Assembly: GCF_023078335.1 (NCBI RefSeq)
Contig: NZ_CP095550.1
Coordinates: 1,966,001-2,030,000, forward strand
Length of the DNA: 64,000 nucleotides
Reading direction: 5' to 3'
From: Metabacillus endolithicus
GTDB lineage: Bacteria; Bacillota; Bacilli; Bacillales; Bacillaceae
Below are positions 20,006-29,088 of this stretch, one piece after another. A model generated the notes under the pieces. That model worked only from the letters and a program-made list of their open reading frames with translations. It was not told the DNA's origin and searched no databases. The position numbers and the translations under genes are program-made. Each line of letters begins with the position of its first letter. Within the stretch, counting starts at the first letter, position 1.

Positions 20006-21178
20006 TTAAACAGCCTCATTCTCCCACTTCTTCTTAGCTTCCTGCACAAACAAAATCCCTAGCTCATGATGCTCACCATCATACAGTGCTCTTTGTGCAT
20101 AACGAATTTCTCCGTTAAAATTAACTACTTCAAGCTTACAAAATGCTCGGTTTTTCTGGAGAGCCTGATAGACCTCGTCCACTGTTTTAACAGCATACCC
20201 ATTAACCTTTGTTACCATTTCACCGACTTGGAGGGTCATTTTTTCTGCTGGTGAATGTGGAAGGATGCCTAGTATCATCAAGCCATGATCTCGTTTTGAA
20301 AAATAAAATGCAGCGGAATCATCGTTCAGTCGCTGGCGGATTGTGATGAATTCACGTCCTACCATTGCAACAAACACAGCGATAAATGCCGCCGGTGTAA
20401 ACCAAATACTTGCTACTGCCATGAATAGGGTCAACACACCAAGCCAGATAACCCGTTCTCCCGTCACCTTCATACTTTCTTTAGGCAGCGAGCCTTGAAC
20501 TCTTTGATGGAATCCAAGGAAAAATGGAATAAACAGCAGTAAAAACGGCTCTCCGTTAATAGATAACACTGGCCACCAAGGTAGTGCTGAGGTTAACGTA
20601 CCACCCGGAACAAGTAACAGCAACGGAAGCATCCACGTTCGTTTTGCTTGATGATTTCCAATTGGCAAACCTCTTGTACTTGTTTTTAAAAACGGAGACG
20701 TTTGGATATGTGCTGTGCGGAAAATAAGAATTCCTTCAACTATGACTAATAAGCCAGCTAGAATGCTGAGTGAAGCAAAGCTTGTCTCAGATAATCCAAC
20801 AAAAAAAGAACCATCTGGAATAAAGGTTGCTGCTAGCAATGTTAATCCCACTGTAAAAGCAGCTGACATCCATCGCAGCTGAAATGTAAGGCCAACAAGC
20901 GCTGTAATAATCGCCATGAGGACAACGGTTCCAAATGGCAGACTTAAGCCTAATGCAAAAGAAAAGACAGAGACAATCAGTCCCAACACAATTCCTTTTG
21001 TATACGTAAACTTCATTTCATTATAAATATCAAACACACGAATATGAAAAGAATTTCTTTCTTGCTTAACACGAAGATAGCCATAGGCAAATGTTAAAAG
21101 GAAAAAAGATAAAAGAGCGGATGGATAAAGAAGCGACCGGCTGCCCATAGCAACTCTAGTAACCAATCATCGATCAAA
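20006..21178 (-). pseudogene. minJ: MinJ topological determinant of division, frameshift near the N-terminus
   Basis: Polytopic membrane protein with a C-terminal PDZ domain (about 290-370 of ~390), the bridge between DivIVA and MinD in Bacillus. The 386-residue frame visible from 21166 starts with an unlikely MVTRVAMGSRSLL. The neighbouring frame reads IDDWLLELLWAAGRFFIHPLFY, which is the expected MinJ-like N-terminus, and joins at an A6 run (21102-21107, T6 on the coding strand): one added T restores LFFLLTFAYGYLRVKQERNSF. With that repair, a TTG at 21178 (AAGGTGG upstream) is the likely start. The position next to swrA and ctpB matches B. subtilis. Probably a sequencing indel. Confidence 0.85.
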
Positions 21179-21248
21179 ACAGAATCCCACCTTACTGTTT
21201 CTATTAGGTTAATCATATTTTAACATCTCGGTGGAAAATTTAGTATGC

Positions 21249-21598
21249 TTATTTTAAGTTGTTCCAAATACAAGTGTTAGAAAGTGAAAAATCACTAAAG
21301 CATTCATCTTCCTCAATACCTAAAATAATCACAATCGTTTTAATCGATTTTTTTATATCTGAAAGAGAAAGCGAAAGTCGCTTATGATTTTTTAGTAAAT
21401 AAGAAAAAAATGCTTTTACACATTCTTGATCGATCTGCTGTATTTTTTTGATGCTTGTGTAATTGGCAATATACATACTAAACAACCGAACAGGCTTACT
21501 AGAAATTTAGTGTGAAACTTATGTTCAGAGCTGCTTTCCATTAGCTCAGTTAAAAACTCCTGATACACCTGCTCCTTTTGTAAACTGGAATTTCTCAT
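21249..21598 (-). pseudogene. swrA: SwrA swarming-motility activator, one frameshift
   Basis: The two short frames 21416-21598 and 21249-21485 together give a protein of about 116 residues that I recognise as SwrA by its C-terminal half (NYTSIKKIQQIDQEC, YLLKNHKRLSLSLSDIKKS, FSDFSLSNTCIW) and by its place between minJ and ctpB. SwrA works with DegU to raise fla/che transcription and is needed for swarming in B. subtilis. The frame breaks near 21485-21490. One added base gives KFLVSLFRLFSMYIANYTS. The ATG at 21598 has a perfect AGGAGG. The break is not in a long homopolymer, unlike the known poly-A phase switch of B. subtilis swrA. It may be real inactivation or a sequencing indel. Confidence 0.8.
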
Positions 21599-21691
21599 GG
21601 TTAACCTCCTAAGTTTCACCGATATATTATATAAGTTCGAACATAGAGGCTTTTTTTCGTCCTTAGCTTGGCTTGTTGTCAGGCACTAATT

Positions 21692-21728
21692 CAAAAAATC
21701 AGATTTTAACATGATGTTACCCCTGATT
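21692..21728 (-). terminator. Terminator of ctpB
   Basis: On the minus strand AATCAG..TAACAT-C-ATGTTA..CTGATT forms a two-part stem with a small internal loop, followed by TTTTTTG. Confidence 0.75.
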
Positions 21729-21738
21729 AATTAAACGT

Positions 21739-23199
21739 TTATTTAAACAACGATTTTATAGCCATTTTCAACTGAACATCGTTGTCTTCTTTTCCTCGAA
21801 GCTCTACTACCTTTTGATTTAAAGTGTCTGCTGTTTGCAAATCAATTTTCCCGCTGATTGGAAGCTCATTTGTTTGCTGGAATGCTTTTACGGCATTTTC
21901 TGTTGCTTTACTAAAGTAGCCGTCCTCTCTTCCAGGTTCAAAGCCTAAGCCTTTTAACGCAAGCTGTGCTGTTTTAATTTGGTCATTATTCATATCAAAC
22001 GTTAACGCCTTTTCAATTTGTAAAGGGCTTGCTTGATATAGTGCCGGCTGTTCTACTTTAATTGTCGGCTCCACACCTTTTTTGTGTATCCAATTGCCTT
22101 CAGGCGTTAACCATTTGTAGAGCGTTAACTTGATATTGCTGCCATCTCCCATCGGAACAGCCTGCTGTACCGTTCCTTTACCAAACGAAGTTACACCAAC
22201 AATATCATATCCTGATGCTTCTTTTAATGCACCTGCTAAAATTTCTGAAGCAGAAGCACTTCCTTTATCAATTAACACAGACACAGGATAGTCTTTTTTC
22301 TCAGAAAGCTTAGAGAAATAACGCTTTTTATCTCCATTGCGTTCTTGAATTTGGATATAAGGGTGATCCTTCGTCACAAACTCTTTTAAAATTTCTTCAA
22401 CACTTTGTAAGTAGCCGCCAGGATTTCCACGAACATCTAACACAAGTCCTTCAATATTGTCTTTTTCTAATTTTGTTAAGGTTTCTTTAAAGTCTTGTGC
22501 AGTATTTTCAGAGAACGAGGTAATTTGGATGTAACCCACCTTTTTCCCTTGATAATCCTTTGTTGAACCGAACACTGTTTCTAAAGGAATTTCATCACGA
22601 ACAACATCAAATGTTAATTTTTCTCTTGTGTTCGGACGAACAACCTCAATCGCGACTTTTGTTCCTTTTTTTCCGCGAATTTTTAACACAGTTTCGTGTA
22701 AATCAAGGCCTTCAACATTTTCTCCATCAATGCTCACGATTTGGTCATTTGGCTGAAGACCTGCTTTTTCAGCAGGAGAGCCTTTAAATGGTGAAACAAT
22801 TGTTACTCTGCCTTCCTGCATGCCAACCTCAGCGCCAATTCCTTCAAAGGAGGAATCAAGTGATTGTGAAAACTGCGCTGCTGTTTCTTTGTCCATATAT
22901 ACAGAGTATGGATCTTCAAGCGTTGAAAGCATACCCTGAATTGCGCCTTCTAATAGTTCCTCTTCATTAACATCCTCAACATATTTCGTTGAGATTAATT
23001 CAAGAGCTTGCTTAAACTTATCAAACCCTTCAATTTCAGATGCTTGTTCTTCTTCAGATTGAAACACATTCCCAAACGTTGGGATCGCTTCAGCTTCCTT
23101 AGGTGCTGGATCTTCCGTAAGCTCTAATCCTACAAACATTCCACCTGCGCCAACGAGTACGCCAAGTGCTAGTAAAAATGCTGTGATTTTCTGATTCAT
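21739..23199 (-). CDS. ctpB: CtpB carboxyl-terminal processing serine protease (S41)
   Basis: Protease of 486 residues, the size of B. subtilis CtpB. An N-terminal membrane anchor/signal (AFLLALGVLVGAGGMFVGL) is followed by a helical region, a PDZ domain (about 115-200), the S41 core with catalytic S316 (KGSASASEIL) and K341 (SFGKGTVQ), and a C-terminal peptidoglycan-binding domain (about 395-465). In B. subtilis it cleaves SpoIVFA to trigger sigma-K processing in sporulation. It lies 185 bp downstream of the M23 gene, after a hairpin, so it has its own promoter. Its presence supports a spore former. Confidence 0.93.
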   Translation of the reverse strand: MNQKITAFLLALGVLVGAGGMFVGLELTEDPAPKEAEAIPTFGNVFQSEEEQASEIEGFDKFKQALELISTKYVEDVNEEELLEGAIQGMLSTLEDPYSVYMDKETAAQFSQSLDSSFEGIGAEVGMQEGRVTIVSPFKGSPAEKAGLQPNDQIVSIDGENVEGLDLHETVLKIRGKKGTKVAIEVVRPNTREKLTFDVVRDEIPLETVFGSTKDYQGKKVGYIQITSFSENTAQDFKETLTKLEKDNIEGLVLDVRGNPGGYLQSVEEILKEFVTKDHPYIQIQERNGDKKRYFSKLSEKKDYPVSVLIDKGSASASEILAGALKEASGYDIVGVTSFGKGTVQQAVPMGDGSNIKLTLYKWLTPEGNWIHKKGVEPTIKVEQPALYQASPLQIEKALTFDMNNDQIKTAQLALKGLGFEPGREDGYFSKATENAVKAFQQTNELPISGKIDLQTADTLNQKVVELRGKEDNDVQLKMAIKSLFK

Positions 23200-23330
23200 C
23201 CTTTACCTCCTCATGCCAATATAGCCAGGTTTATGTAATTCATTTTGTAAGTAGACTTTTCCTATTATATGTAAAGCTTGGTCATATCATGTAAATAAAA
23301 AAACGAAATCTAGCGGAAGGTTTGAAGTTA

Positions 23331-23372
23331 AACGAAAAGCCTCTAAAACATATGATGTTTTAGAGGCTTTCT
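23331..23372 (-). terminator. Hairpin after the M23 gene
   Basis: GAAAGCCTCTAAAACAT pairs with its complement across CAT, a 16-17 bp stem; the T tail on the minus strand is short. Probably the end of the ftsEX-M23 transcript. Confidence 0.7.
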
Positions 23373-23384
23373 ATGTGGGTAATA

Positions 23385-24671
23385 TTATGGTAAATAGTCC
23401 AATGGATTAACAGAGCTTGAAGATCCGTTCCATGGTCCTTTATGAATTTCAAAGTGTAAATGCTGTCCTGTTGAACGCCCTGTATTTCCCATGATGCCAA
23501 TTTGCTGACCTTTTGAAACAGATTGTCCTGATTTAACATAGAATTGTTCCATGTGAGCATAAACAGTTGTGTAAACTTGCCCATTAATTTTATGAGAAAT
23601 GTACACTACATTTCCGTAACTGCTAGAATAGTTGGCACGTATTACTGTACCTCCTGCTGAAGCCACAATTGGAACATCAGCACTGTTGGCAATATCAATA
23701 CCAGAGTGCAGCTTCTTACCACCTGTTACAGGGTGAATACGGTAGCCATATCCTGATGTAAATGAACCGGACGCAGGCCACATAAAGCTTCCACTTGTCA
23801 CAGCAGGTGTTTGTGAAGATGAACTGTTGCTTGAGCTTGAAGAATTTGAGTTAGATTTATTAGCTGCTGCCTGTGCTTTTCGTTTAGCTTCCGCAGCTGC
23901 TGCTTCACGCTGACGCTTTTCTTCAGCTTCGATTGCTGTTTTTTGCTCTTCTAAAAATGCTGCTTCATCTTCTAACTCATGCATTTCATGAATGGCTTCA
24001 TCATGCTGTACTTGAACTTGGGCCATTAGCTCTTCTTTTTTCTTCTTTTGACCAGCTAACTGCTGTTTAAGAGTTTCTAATTGTGTTAGAGCATTTTCAA
24101 GTTCTACTAATTTCTTATTTAGATCTGCCTCTGCTTGCTCTAACGTTTGCTTGTCAGCTTCATGTGCTTTAATAATTTCACGGTCAGCTTCCACAATTGT
24201 TGTGACCGCATTAACACGTCCAACAAAGTCTCCAAAGCTTTGAGCGCCTAGAAGCACATCTAAATAACTAATCACACCGCCAGATTCTTGTAGCGTACGA
24301 GCACGATCTTCTAAAAGCTTATTACGCTCAGCAATACGAGCTTTCACTTCTTCAATTTTTACTTTTAATTCTTCAATTTGCTTTCTGGATTCTTCGATAC
24401 TTGCTTCTTGTTCACGAATTTTCCCGTTCGTTTCAGCAAATTGCGTATCGATTTTTTTAATTTCTTCATCTAATTTCACTTCTTGATCTTTAAGCTCAGA
24501 GATTTCACTTTCCTTTTGATCAAGATCCGTTGATACGTCAGATTGTTTTTTCTCTATTTCTTGCTTCTTTTCCTGTAACGTTTGAGCGAAGCCAAGGTGG
24601 TGATTAGGTAGTAATAAAGTGCTTGTCCCTAAAACAGCAGCCAAGCTAAACGTCATTAGTTTTCGATTCAT
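23385..24671 (-). CDS. EnvC/PcsB-like coiled-coil M23 murein hydrolase
   Basis: Secreted protein of 428 residues: signal peptide (about 1-30, ending near GFAQT), a long coiled coil (about 30-255, Glu/Lys/Gln-rich heptads), an Ala/Ser linker (about 256-295), and an M23 peptidase domain with zinc ligands in KLHSGIDIA and QHLHFEIH. It follows ftsX by ~60 bp on the same strand, so it is likely the cell-wall hydrolase, or hydrolase activator, driven by FtsEX. In B. subtilis FtsEX acts on CwlO, so this is a different arrangement. LytM-type residues look complete, so it should be enzymatically active (inference). Confidence 0.88.
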   Translation of the reverse strand: MNRKLMTFSLAAVLGTSTLLLPNHHLGFAQTLQEKKQEIEKKQSDVSTDLDQKESEISELKDQEVKLDEEIKKIDTQFAETNGKIREQEASIEESRKQIEELKVKIEEVKARIAERNKLLEDRARTLQESGGVISYLDVLLGAQSFGDFVGRVNAVTTIVEADREIIKAHEADKQTLEQAEADLNKKLVELENALTQLETLKQQLAGQKKKKEELMAQVQVQHDEAIHEMHELEDEAAFLEEQKTAIEAEEKRQREAAAAEAKRKAQAAANKSNSNSSSSSNSSSSQTPAVTSGSFMWPASGSFTSGYGYRIHPVTGGKKLHSGIDIANSADVPIVASAGGTVIRANYSSSYGNVVYISHKINGQVYTTVYAHMEQFYVKSGQSVSKGQQIGIMGNTGRSTGQHLHFEIHKGPWNGSSSSVNPLDYLP

Positions 24672-24731
24672 CTTGTTTCCTCCCCAACGTTATGTAAAAA
24701 CTAGTAAACTAGCAATAAAAATATTGCTAGT

Positions 24732-25622
24732 TTACACTTTTAAAAACTTACGAACAGACATTAAACTTCCCCAAATTCCAATTAACGCACCGATGAACAA
24801 TAGAAGAGCTGATATTTGGAAAAGGAATGGACTTGACGGTAATAACTCAACAAATGATCCTTGAAGCTTAGGAATCGCCCATGTGTATAGGGATTTATAA
24901 ACAATACCAATTAAAATAATCGGAATCACTGCACCAAACACACCTAGGAATAAACCTTCAAGGAAGAATGGCCAACGAATAAATCCGTTTGTTGCCCCTA
25001 CAAGTCTCATAATCTCAATTTCATGTCGACGAGCAACGATTGTAATTTTAATCGTATTTGAAATTAAGAACATGGCAGTAAAGATTAGTCCGATGATTAA
25101 GCCAATTCCAATATTACGAGAGATCGAAATCACATCAAATAATTTTTCAACCTGGTCTTGACCGTATCTTACCTTAGAGGCATTAGCCAATTTCGTAATC
25201 TTCTCGGCTAAAGCACTCGTATCATTTGGATCCTTTGCTTTTACAATAAACACGTCATTTAACGGGTTATTTTGTTCAAAAAGTTGGAATGACTTTCCTT
25301 CTTCTCCTAAGCTTTCAACAAGATTTTCTAGCTCTTTTTCTTTAGGAGAGAAAACAACGGTATCAACTTGTTCTATTTTTTCTATTTCACTCTTAAGAGC
25401 ATTTTGCGCTGCTTCATCTGCTGTTACATCGATCAATACACGAATCTCAACATCATTTTCAAGATTAGATGCAACATGGTTAAGATTCATCATGATGACT
25501 AGGAATGTTCCGACTAAGATCAGCGTCACAGTCACCGCACTGATCGATGCAAATGTCATCCATGTATTTCTTGCTAAACTCTTTAAGCTTTCACGAATAT
25601 GACGGCCAAGAGAATTAGTCAT
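24732..25622 (-). CDS. ftsX: Cell division ABC transporter permease FtsX
   Basis: Membrane protein of about 296 residues: cytoplasmic N-terminus, first membrane helix (FASISAVTVTLILVGTFLVI), an extracellular domain (about 50-165) and three C-terminal helices (IGLIIGLIFTAMFLI; FFLEGLFLGVFGAVIPIILI; ALLLFIGALIGIWG). I start at the ATG at 25622, with GAGGGGAG 10 nt upstream, giving an 8-nt overlap with the ftsE stop (ATGACTAA). FtsEX transduces ATP hydrolysis to a peptidoglycan hydrolase outside the cell, here probably the M23 protein next door. In Bacillus it is also linked to sporulation entry. Confidence 0.93.
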   Translation of the reverse strand: MTNSLGRHIRESLKSLARNTWMTFASISAVTVTLILVGTFLVIMMNLNHVASNLENDVEIRVLIDVTADEAAQNALKSEIEKIEQVDTVVFSPKEKELENLVESLGEEGKSFQLFEQNNPLNDVFIVKAKDPNDTSALAEKITKLANASKVRYGQDQVEKLFDVISISRNIGIGLIIGLIFTAMFLISNTIKITIVARRHEIEIMRLVGATNGFIRWPFFLEGLFLGVFGAVIPIILIGIVYKSLYTWAIPKLQGSFVELLPSSPFLFQISALLLFIGALIGIWGSLMSVRKFLKV

Positions 25623-26301
25623 AAATACCATACTCCCCTCTTGCTTCGTCACGCACAATCCTACCATCCTCGATTGCGATGACACGCTTTTTTAACGTGT
25701 TCACGATTTCTTTGTTATGTGTAGCCATCACAATCGTTGTTCCACGATCATTGATTTCTTCAAACAAGTGCATGATTTCCCATGATGTATCAGGGTCAAG
25801 GTTACCCGTCGGCTCATCGGCAATCATTACTGCTGGGTTGTTCACAATCGAACGCGCAATCGATACACGCTGCTGCTCCCCACCTGATAATTCATTTGGG
25901 AAAAATCTAGCTTTATGTTTTAGTTGAACTAAGTCTAGTACATCTAGTACTCTCTTTTTAATATTTTTAGGGTTTTCACCAATAACTTCTAATGCAAATG
26001 CAACATTTTCAAAGACTGTTAGCTTCGGTAAAAGTTTAAAATCCTGGAAAACGACGCCGATATTACGTCTTAATAAAGGGACCTTGTTTTCCTTAAGCTT
26101 AGATAAATCCATACCGTTAATAATGATTTTTCCGCTTGAAGGCTTCTCCTCACGGTACATCATTTTAATAAACGTTGATTTACCCGCACCACTTGGTCCA
26201 ACAACATACACAAACTCACCTTGGTTGATCATTATATCGATTCCGTTAACGGCTAACACACCGTTTGGATACGTTTTATATACTTCGGACATTTCTATCA
26301 T
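25615..26301 (-). CDS. ftsE: Cell division ABC transporter ATPase FtsE
   Basis: ABC ATPase of 228 residues with Walker A (GPSGAGKST), Q-loop (VFQDFKLL), signature (LSGGEQQR), Walker B (VMIADEPTGNLD) and H-loop (MATHNKE), all intact. It opens the ftsE-ftsX-M23 group and overlaps ftsX by 8 nt. It works at the inner face of the membrane. Confidence 0.96.
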   Translation of the reverse strand: MIEMSEVYKTYPNGVLAVNGIDIMINQGEFVYVVGPSGAGKSTFIKMMYREEKPSSGKIIINGMDLSKLKENKVPLLRRNIGVVFQDFKLLPKLTVFENVAFALEVIGENPKNIKKRVLDVLDLVQLKHKARFFPNELSGGEQQRVSIARSIVNNPAVMIADEPTGNLDPDTSWEIMHLFEEINDRGTTIVMATHNKEIVNTLKKRVIAIEDGRIVRDEARGEYGIYD

Positions 26302-26530
26302 AATAAACCACCTAAAGTTGTTTTTTGATTCTATGTCACTTTTTGTCGTTAATTGTCGATAAAGTAGACATAGTAATTCCTTGTCTCTAAAACTACAAAA
26401 TTTATTATAACATCAATTTTCGTCAAGAATAGACTAAATTATATTACATTTTCATTTCATGTCTGTTAATAGGTGTCGAAACGTTGTAATATAAGGAATT
26501 TTTTTAGGAGAGGTTGGAATAAAGTAACAA

Positions 26531-26568
26531 GAAAAAAACACCAAAAATATCTTCAGTGTTCTTTTTTC
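26531..26568 (-). terminator. Terminator overlapping the end of the HD-GYP gene
   Basis: On the minus strand AAAAGAACAC pairs with GTGTTTTTTT (A-U rich, one wobble). The TGA stop lies in the loop. Confidence 0.6.
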
Positions 26569-27488
26569 ATGAGGTGATATTTATTTTTTTCAACGTATGT
26601 AATAAAGGCATCAGCAATAGCTGGATCAAACTGCGTTCCTTTGCTTTTCTTTATTTCAGCTAGTGCTGCTTCAATATTTTTCTTCCCTCGGTAGACCCTA
26701 CTCGTTGTCATCGCATCAAACGCGTCGGCAACTGCGGCAATACGGGCCAGATACGGAATTTCTTCACCTTTTAGACCATTAGGGTAACCCTTGCCGTCAT
26801 ATCTTTCATGATGGTGTAATATGATATCTAAGATGCCTGTGTCTTTATAGGTTGATAGGTTTTTTAGTGTTTGGTATCCAACGCTCGGATGATCCTTTAT
26901 TGCGTTGTATTCTTCTGCTGTTAGCTTATCTTTTTTATTTAGAATGGCTTCGGGGATAGAAATTTTCCCGATATCATGCAATAATCCACCCAGATACACA
27001 CTTTTTACCTTTTGTTCGGGTAAGCCTAATTCCTCTGCGATCATTTTGGCGTAGTAGGCAACATTTTCTGAATGCATAGCGGTATATTGGTCCCGGGAGT
27101 CTAACAGCCTTGAAAAAGACGCTGCTAATTCAACATTCACCTGTTGTTGACGGATGTAGCTTGATACTAGAACAGAAATAGCTGCACCAACGATAAAATA
27201 GTAAACCCACACTAAGAAATAGGAGTCAATATAGGGGATACTATCAGGAGCTAACAAGTACCTCGCTAACGTAACAAGTCCACTCTGCATGAGTAAGACA
27301 ATCAAACTTTTATAAATTAAACCGAGCAGAATCATTACTAGCATTAACAGTACAACAACAAATCTGCCATAGGGGGCTTTATCAGCTGTGAAAAGGATAA
27401 AGCCGCTGATGATATAAAGAACCCATCTAAATTTAGAGAGCGTTACCAATAATGGGTTTATAGAAGAAGTATCATGGTATATATTCAT
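26553..27488 (-). CDS. Membrane HD-GYP protein, probable cyclic di-GMP phosphodiesterase
   Basis: Protein of 311 residues. Four or five membrane helices in the first ~115 residues are followed by an HD-GYP domain (about 120-305): HSENVAYYAKMIAEELGL, GGLLHDIGKI with the HD pair, HHHERYDGKGYPNGL with the GYP motif, and ARIAAVADAFDAMTT. HD-GYP enzymes hydrolyse cyclic di-GMP or related dinucleotides, which would favour motility. It stands alone between ftsE and cccB. The membrane part may sense a signal; it does not match a named sensor domain that I recognise. Confidence 0.85.
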   Translation of the reverse strand: MNIYHDTSSINPLLVTLSKFRWVLYIISGFILFTADKAPYGRFVVVLLMLVMILLGLIYKSLIVLLMQSGLVTLARYLLAPDSIPYIDSYFLVWVYYFIVGAAISVLVSSYIRQQQVNVELAASFSRLLDSRDQYTAMHSENVAYYAKMIAEELGLPEQKVKSVYLGGLLHDIGKISIPEAILNKKDKLTAEEYNAIKDHPSVGYQTLKNLSTYKDTGILDIILHHHERYDGKGYPNGLKGEEIPYLARIAAVADAFDAMTTSRVYRGKKNIEAALAEIKKSKGTQFDPAIADAFITYVEKNKYHLMKKEH

Positions 27489-27570
27489 TCTTGTCTCCTT
27501 GGTAAAAATTTCTTAAAATTTAGTATACTACAAAATATGACAAAATCACTAAAATAGTGCGCTACCAACT

Positions 27571-27600
27571 AAAAAAAGGATAACCATTAGGCTATCCCTT
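27571..27600 (-). terminator. Terminator of cccB
   Basis: AAGGGATAGCC pairs with GGTTATCCTTT (two wobbles) across TAAT, followed by a long T run on the minus strand. Confidence 0.8.
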
Positions 27601-27604
27601 ACAC

Positions 27605-27943
27605 TTATTTCTTTTCAGCTAACCAAGCAGCCACAACTTCAGCATCTGCTTCATTCAAAATTCCCTTAGGCATACCACCTTGACCGTTGATGATGATGCT
27701 TGCAATTTCATCCTGACTGTATTTTGCTCCAACTTCAGTTAGCTTTGGACCTGCTCCACCTTCGAGTTCACGACCATGACAGCCGATACAGCTTTTTTGA
27801 AAAATTTCTTCAGCATCTCCACTCGCTGTTTCTGTTGTGCCTTCAGTTGTATCTGCCGCTTCATCAGCAGGTGCCTCTTCTCCACCACATGCTGATAAAA
27901 CAAACACAGACCCTAATAATAAGGCGAATAATTTCGTTTTCAA
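27605..27943 (-). CDS. cccB: Cytochrome c-551 lipoprotein
   Basis: Small membrane-anchored c-type cytochrome of about 112 residues. It has a lipoprotein signal with lipobox LSAC, an acidic/Thr linker, a single haem site CIGCH and the distal Met ligand region (GGMPKGIL). It carries electrons at the outer face of the membrane. I use the TTG at 27943, 7 nt after AAGGAGG, because the longer frame would start inside the ribosome site. Position between ftsE and yvjA matches B. subtilis. Confidence 0.9.
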   Translation of the reverse strand: MKTKLFALLLGSVFVLSACGGEEAPADEAADTTEGTTETASGDAEEIFQKSCIGCHGRELEGGAGPKLTEVGAKYSQDEIASIIINGQGGMPKGILNEADAEVVAAWLAEKK

Positions 27944-28011
27944 AGGTATTCCTCCTTGCACCCAAATTTCATTATGTAAAAAGAGTCAATTCAAGGATTA
28001 TTATAACCTAT

Positions 28012-28878
28012 CTACACTCTTTTGAAACCTTCACCAAGCACCTCAGAAGCATCTGTAACTGTCACAAATGCGTGCGGATCGATACTTCGTACCAGTTGTT
28101 TCAATTTTGTGAATTCCGTTTGATCAACTACACACATGAGGACTGGTCTCTCATTATTTGTGAACCCGCCATGTGCTGCAAGTCTAGTAACGCCACGGTC
28201 GATTTCGGTGAGGATCGCATCCTGAACCTCGGCCTGTTTGTTTGTAATAATCATCGTCATCTTCGAACGCCCGAGACCAATTTGCACAATATCAATCGTT
28301 TTGCTCGTCACATATAAACCAACTAAAGCATAAAGTCCTCTTTCAATATCAAAAACGAATGCTGCTGATAGAACGATTAGACCATCAATAAGTGCAACAC
28401 AAGTACCAAGTGACAGACCTGTGTATTTATGAATGATTTGCGCAGCTAGGTCAGTTCCACCTGTTGACGCTTTGCCCCGGAATACGATACCGAGGCCAAG
28501 TCCTATACAAATTCCTCCGAAAAGAGATCCTAGTAGAGGGTCCATTGTTGCTGGCTCCCAGTTTCTTGTTAGGTAAACGACTAGTGGGACAAAAATGGTA
28601 CCAATGAGAGTTTTGATCCCAAATTGCTTTCCTAGTAAAATAACACCGGCAATAAATAGTGGTATATTAAATGCCCACTGAACATAGGCCGGCTCAAAAC
28701 CAAACGTCGCATCAAGGATCGTACTAATTCCACTCACTCCACCAGATGCAACCCGGTTTGGCAGTAAAAATAAGTTGAATCCAATCGCAACAAACGATGA
28801 GCCAACTAGTATGTAGACGTACTCAAGTATCTTTTCTAATGTAGGATTATATGTATCATTTCTTTTTCGCATATTCAT
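28012..28878 (-). CDS. yvjA: YitT-family membrane protein (YvjA)
   Basis: Protein of about 288 residues with five to six membrane helices (VYILVGSSFVAIGFNLFLLP; YVQWAFNIPLFIAGVILLG; LLGSLFGGICIGLGLGIV; others), then a C-terminal soluble domain DUF2179 (about 210-285). Family function is not established; DUF2179 resembles nucleotide- or ligand-binding domains. The ATG at 28878 follows AAGGAGGGT. The upstream in-frame GTG has no ribosome site. Neighbours are cccB and prfB, as in B. subtilis. Confidence 0.87.
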   Translation of the reverse strand: MNMRKRNDTYNPTLEKILEYVYILVGSSFVAIGFNLFLLPNRVASGGVSGISTILDATFGFEPAYVQWAFNIPLFIAGVILLGKQFGIKTLIGTIFVPLVVYLTRNWEPATMDPLLGSLFGGICIGLGLGIVFRGKASTGGTDLAAQIIHKYTGLSLGTCVALIDGLIVLSAAFVFDIERGLYALVGLYVTSKTIDIVQIGLGRSKMTMIITNKQAEVQDAILTEIDRGVTRLAAHGGFTNNERPVLMCVVDQTEFTKLKQLVRSIDPHAFVTVTDASEVLGEGFKRV

Positions 28879-29088
28879 TGCTTTGTTACCCTCCTTTTTA
28901 AACAATGCTATCCTTGCCCTAGATGAGTATAGCACCCGTGATTTTATCTGTGAATAACACCTAAATAACGTGGTAACGAGGTAAAGAAATTAAGTGGTGG
29001 TGGGATTTTTTTTAGTGTTTGCTATTGTGGGGGAAATTATGGGGGTGGTGGTGTTTTTGTGTGGGGGCGAGTTTGTATTGCTGCGGGT
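28879..29088. other. Gene-free region with G-rich tracts
   Basis: The promoter of yvjA should lie at its left end. Near 28994-29070 the plus strand has several G runs (three of five Gs plus GGTGGTGG), unusual for this AT-rich sequence. No coding frame is supported. Confidence 0.5.
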
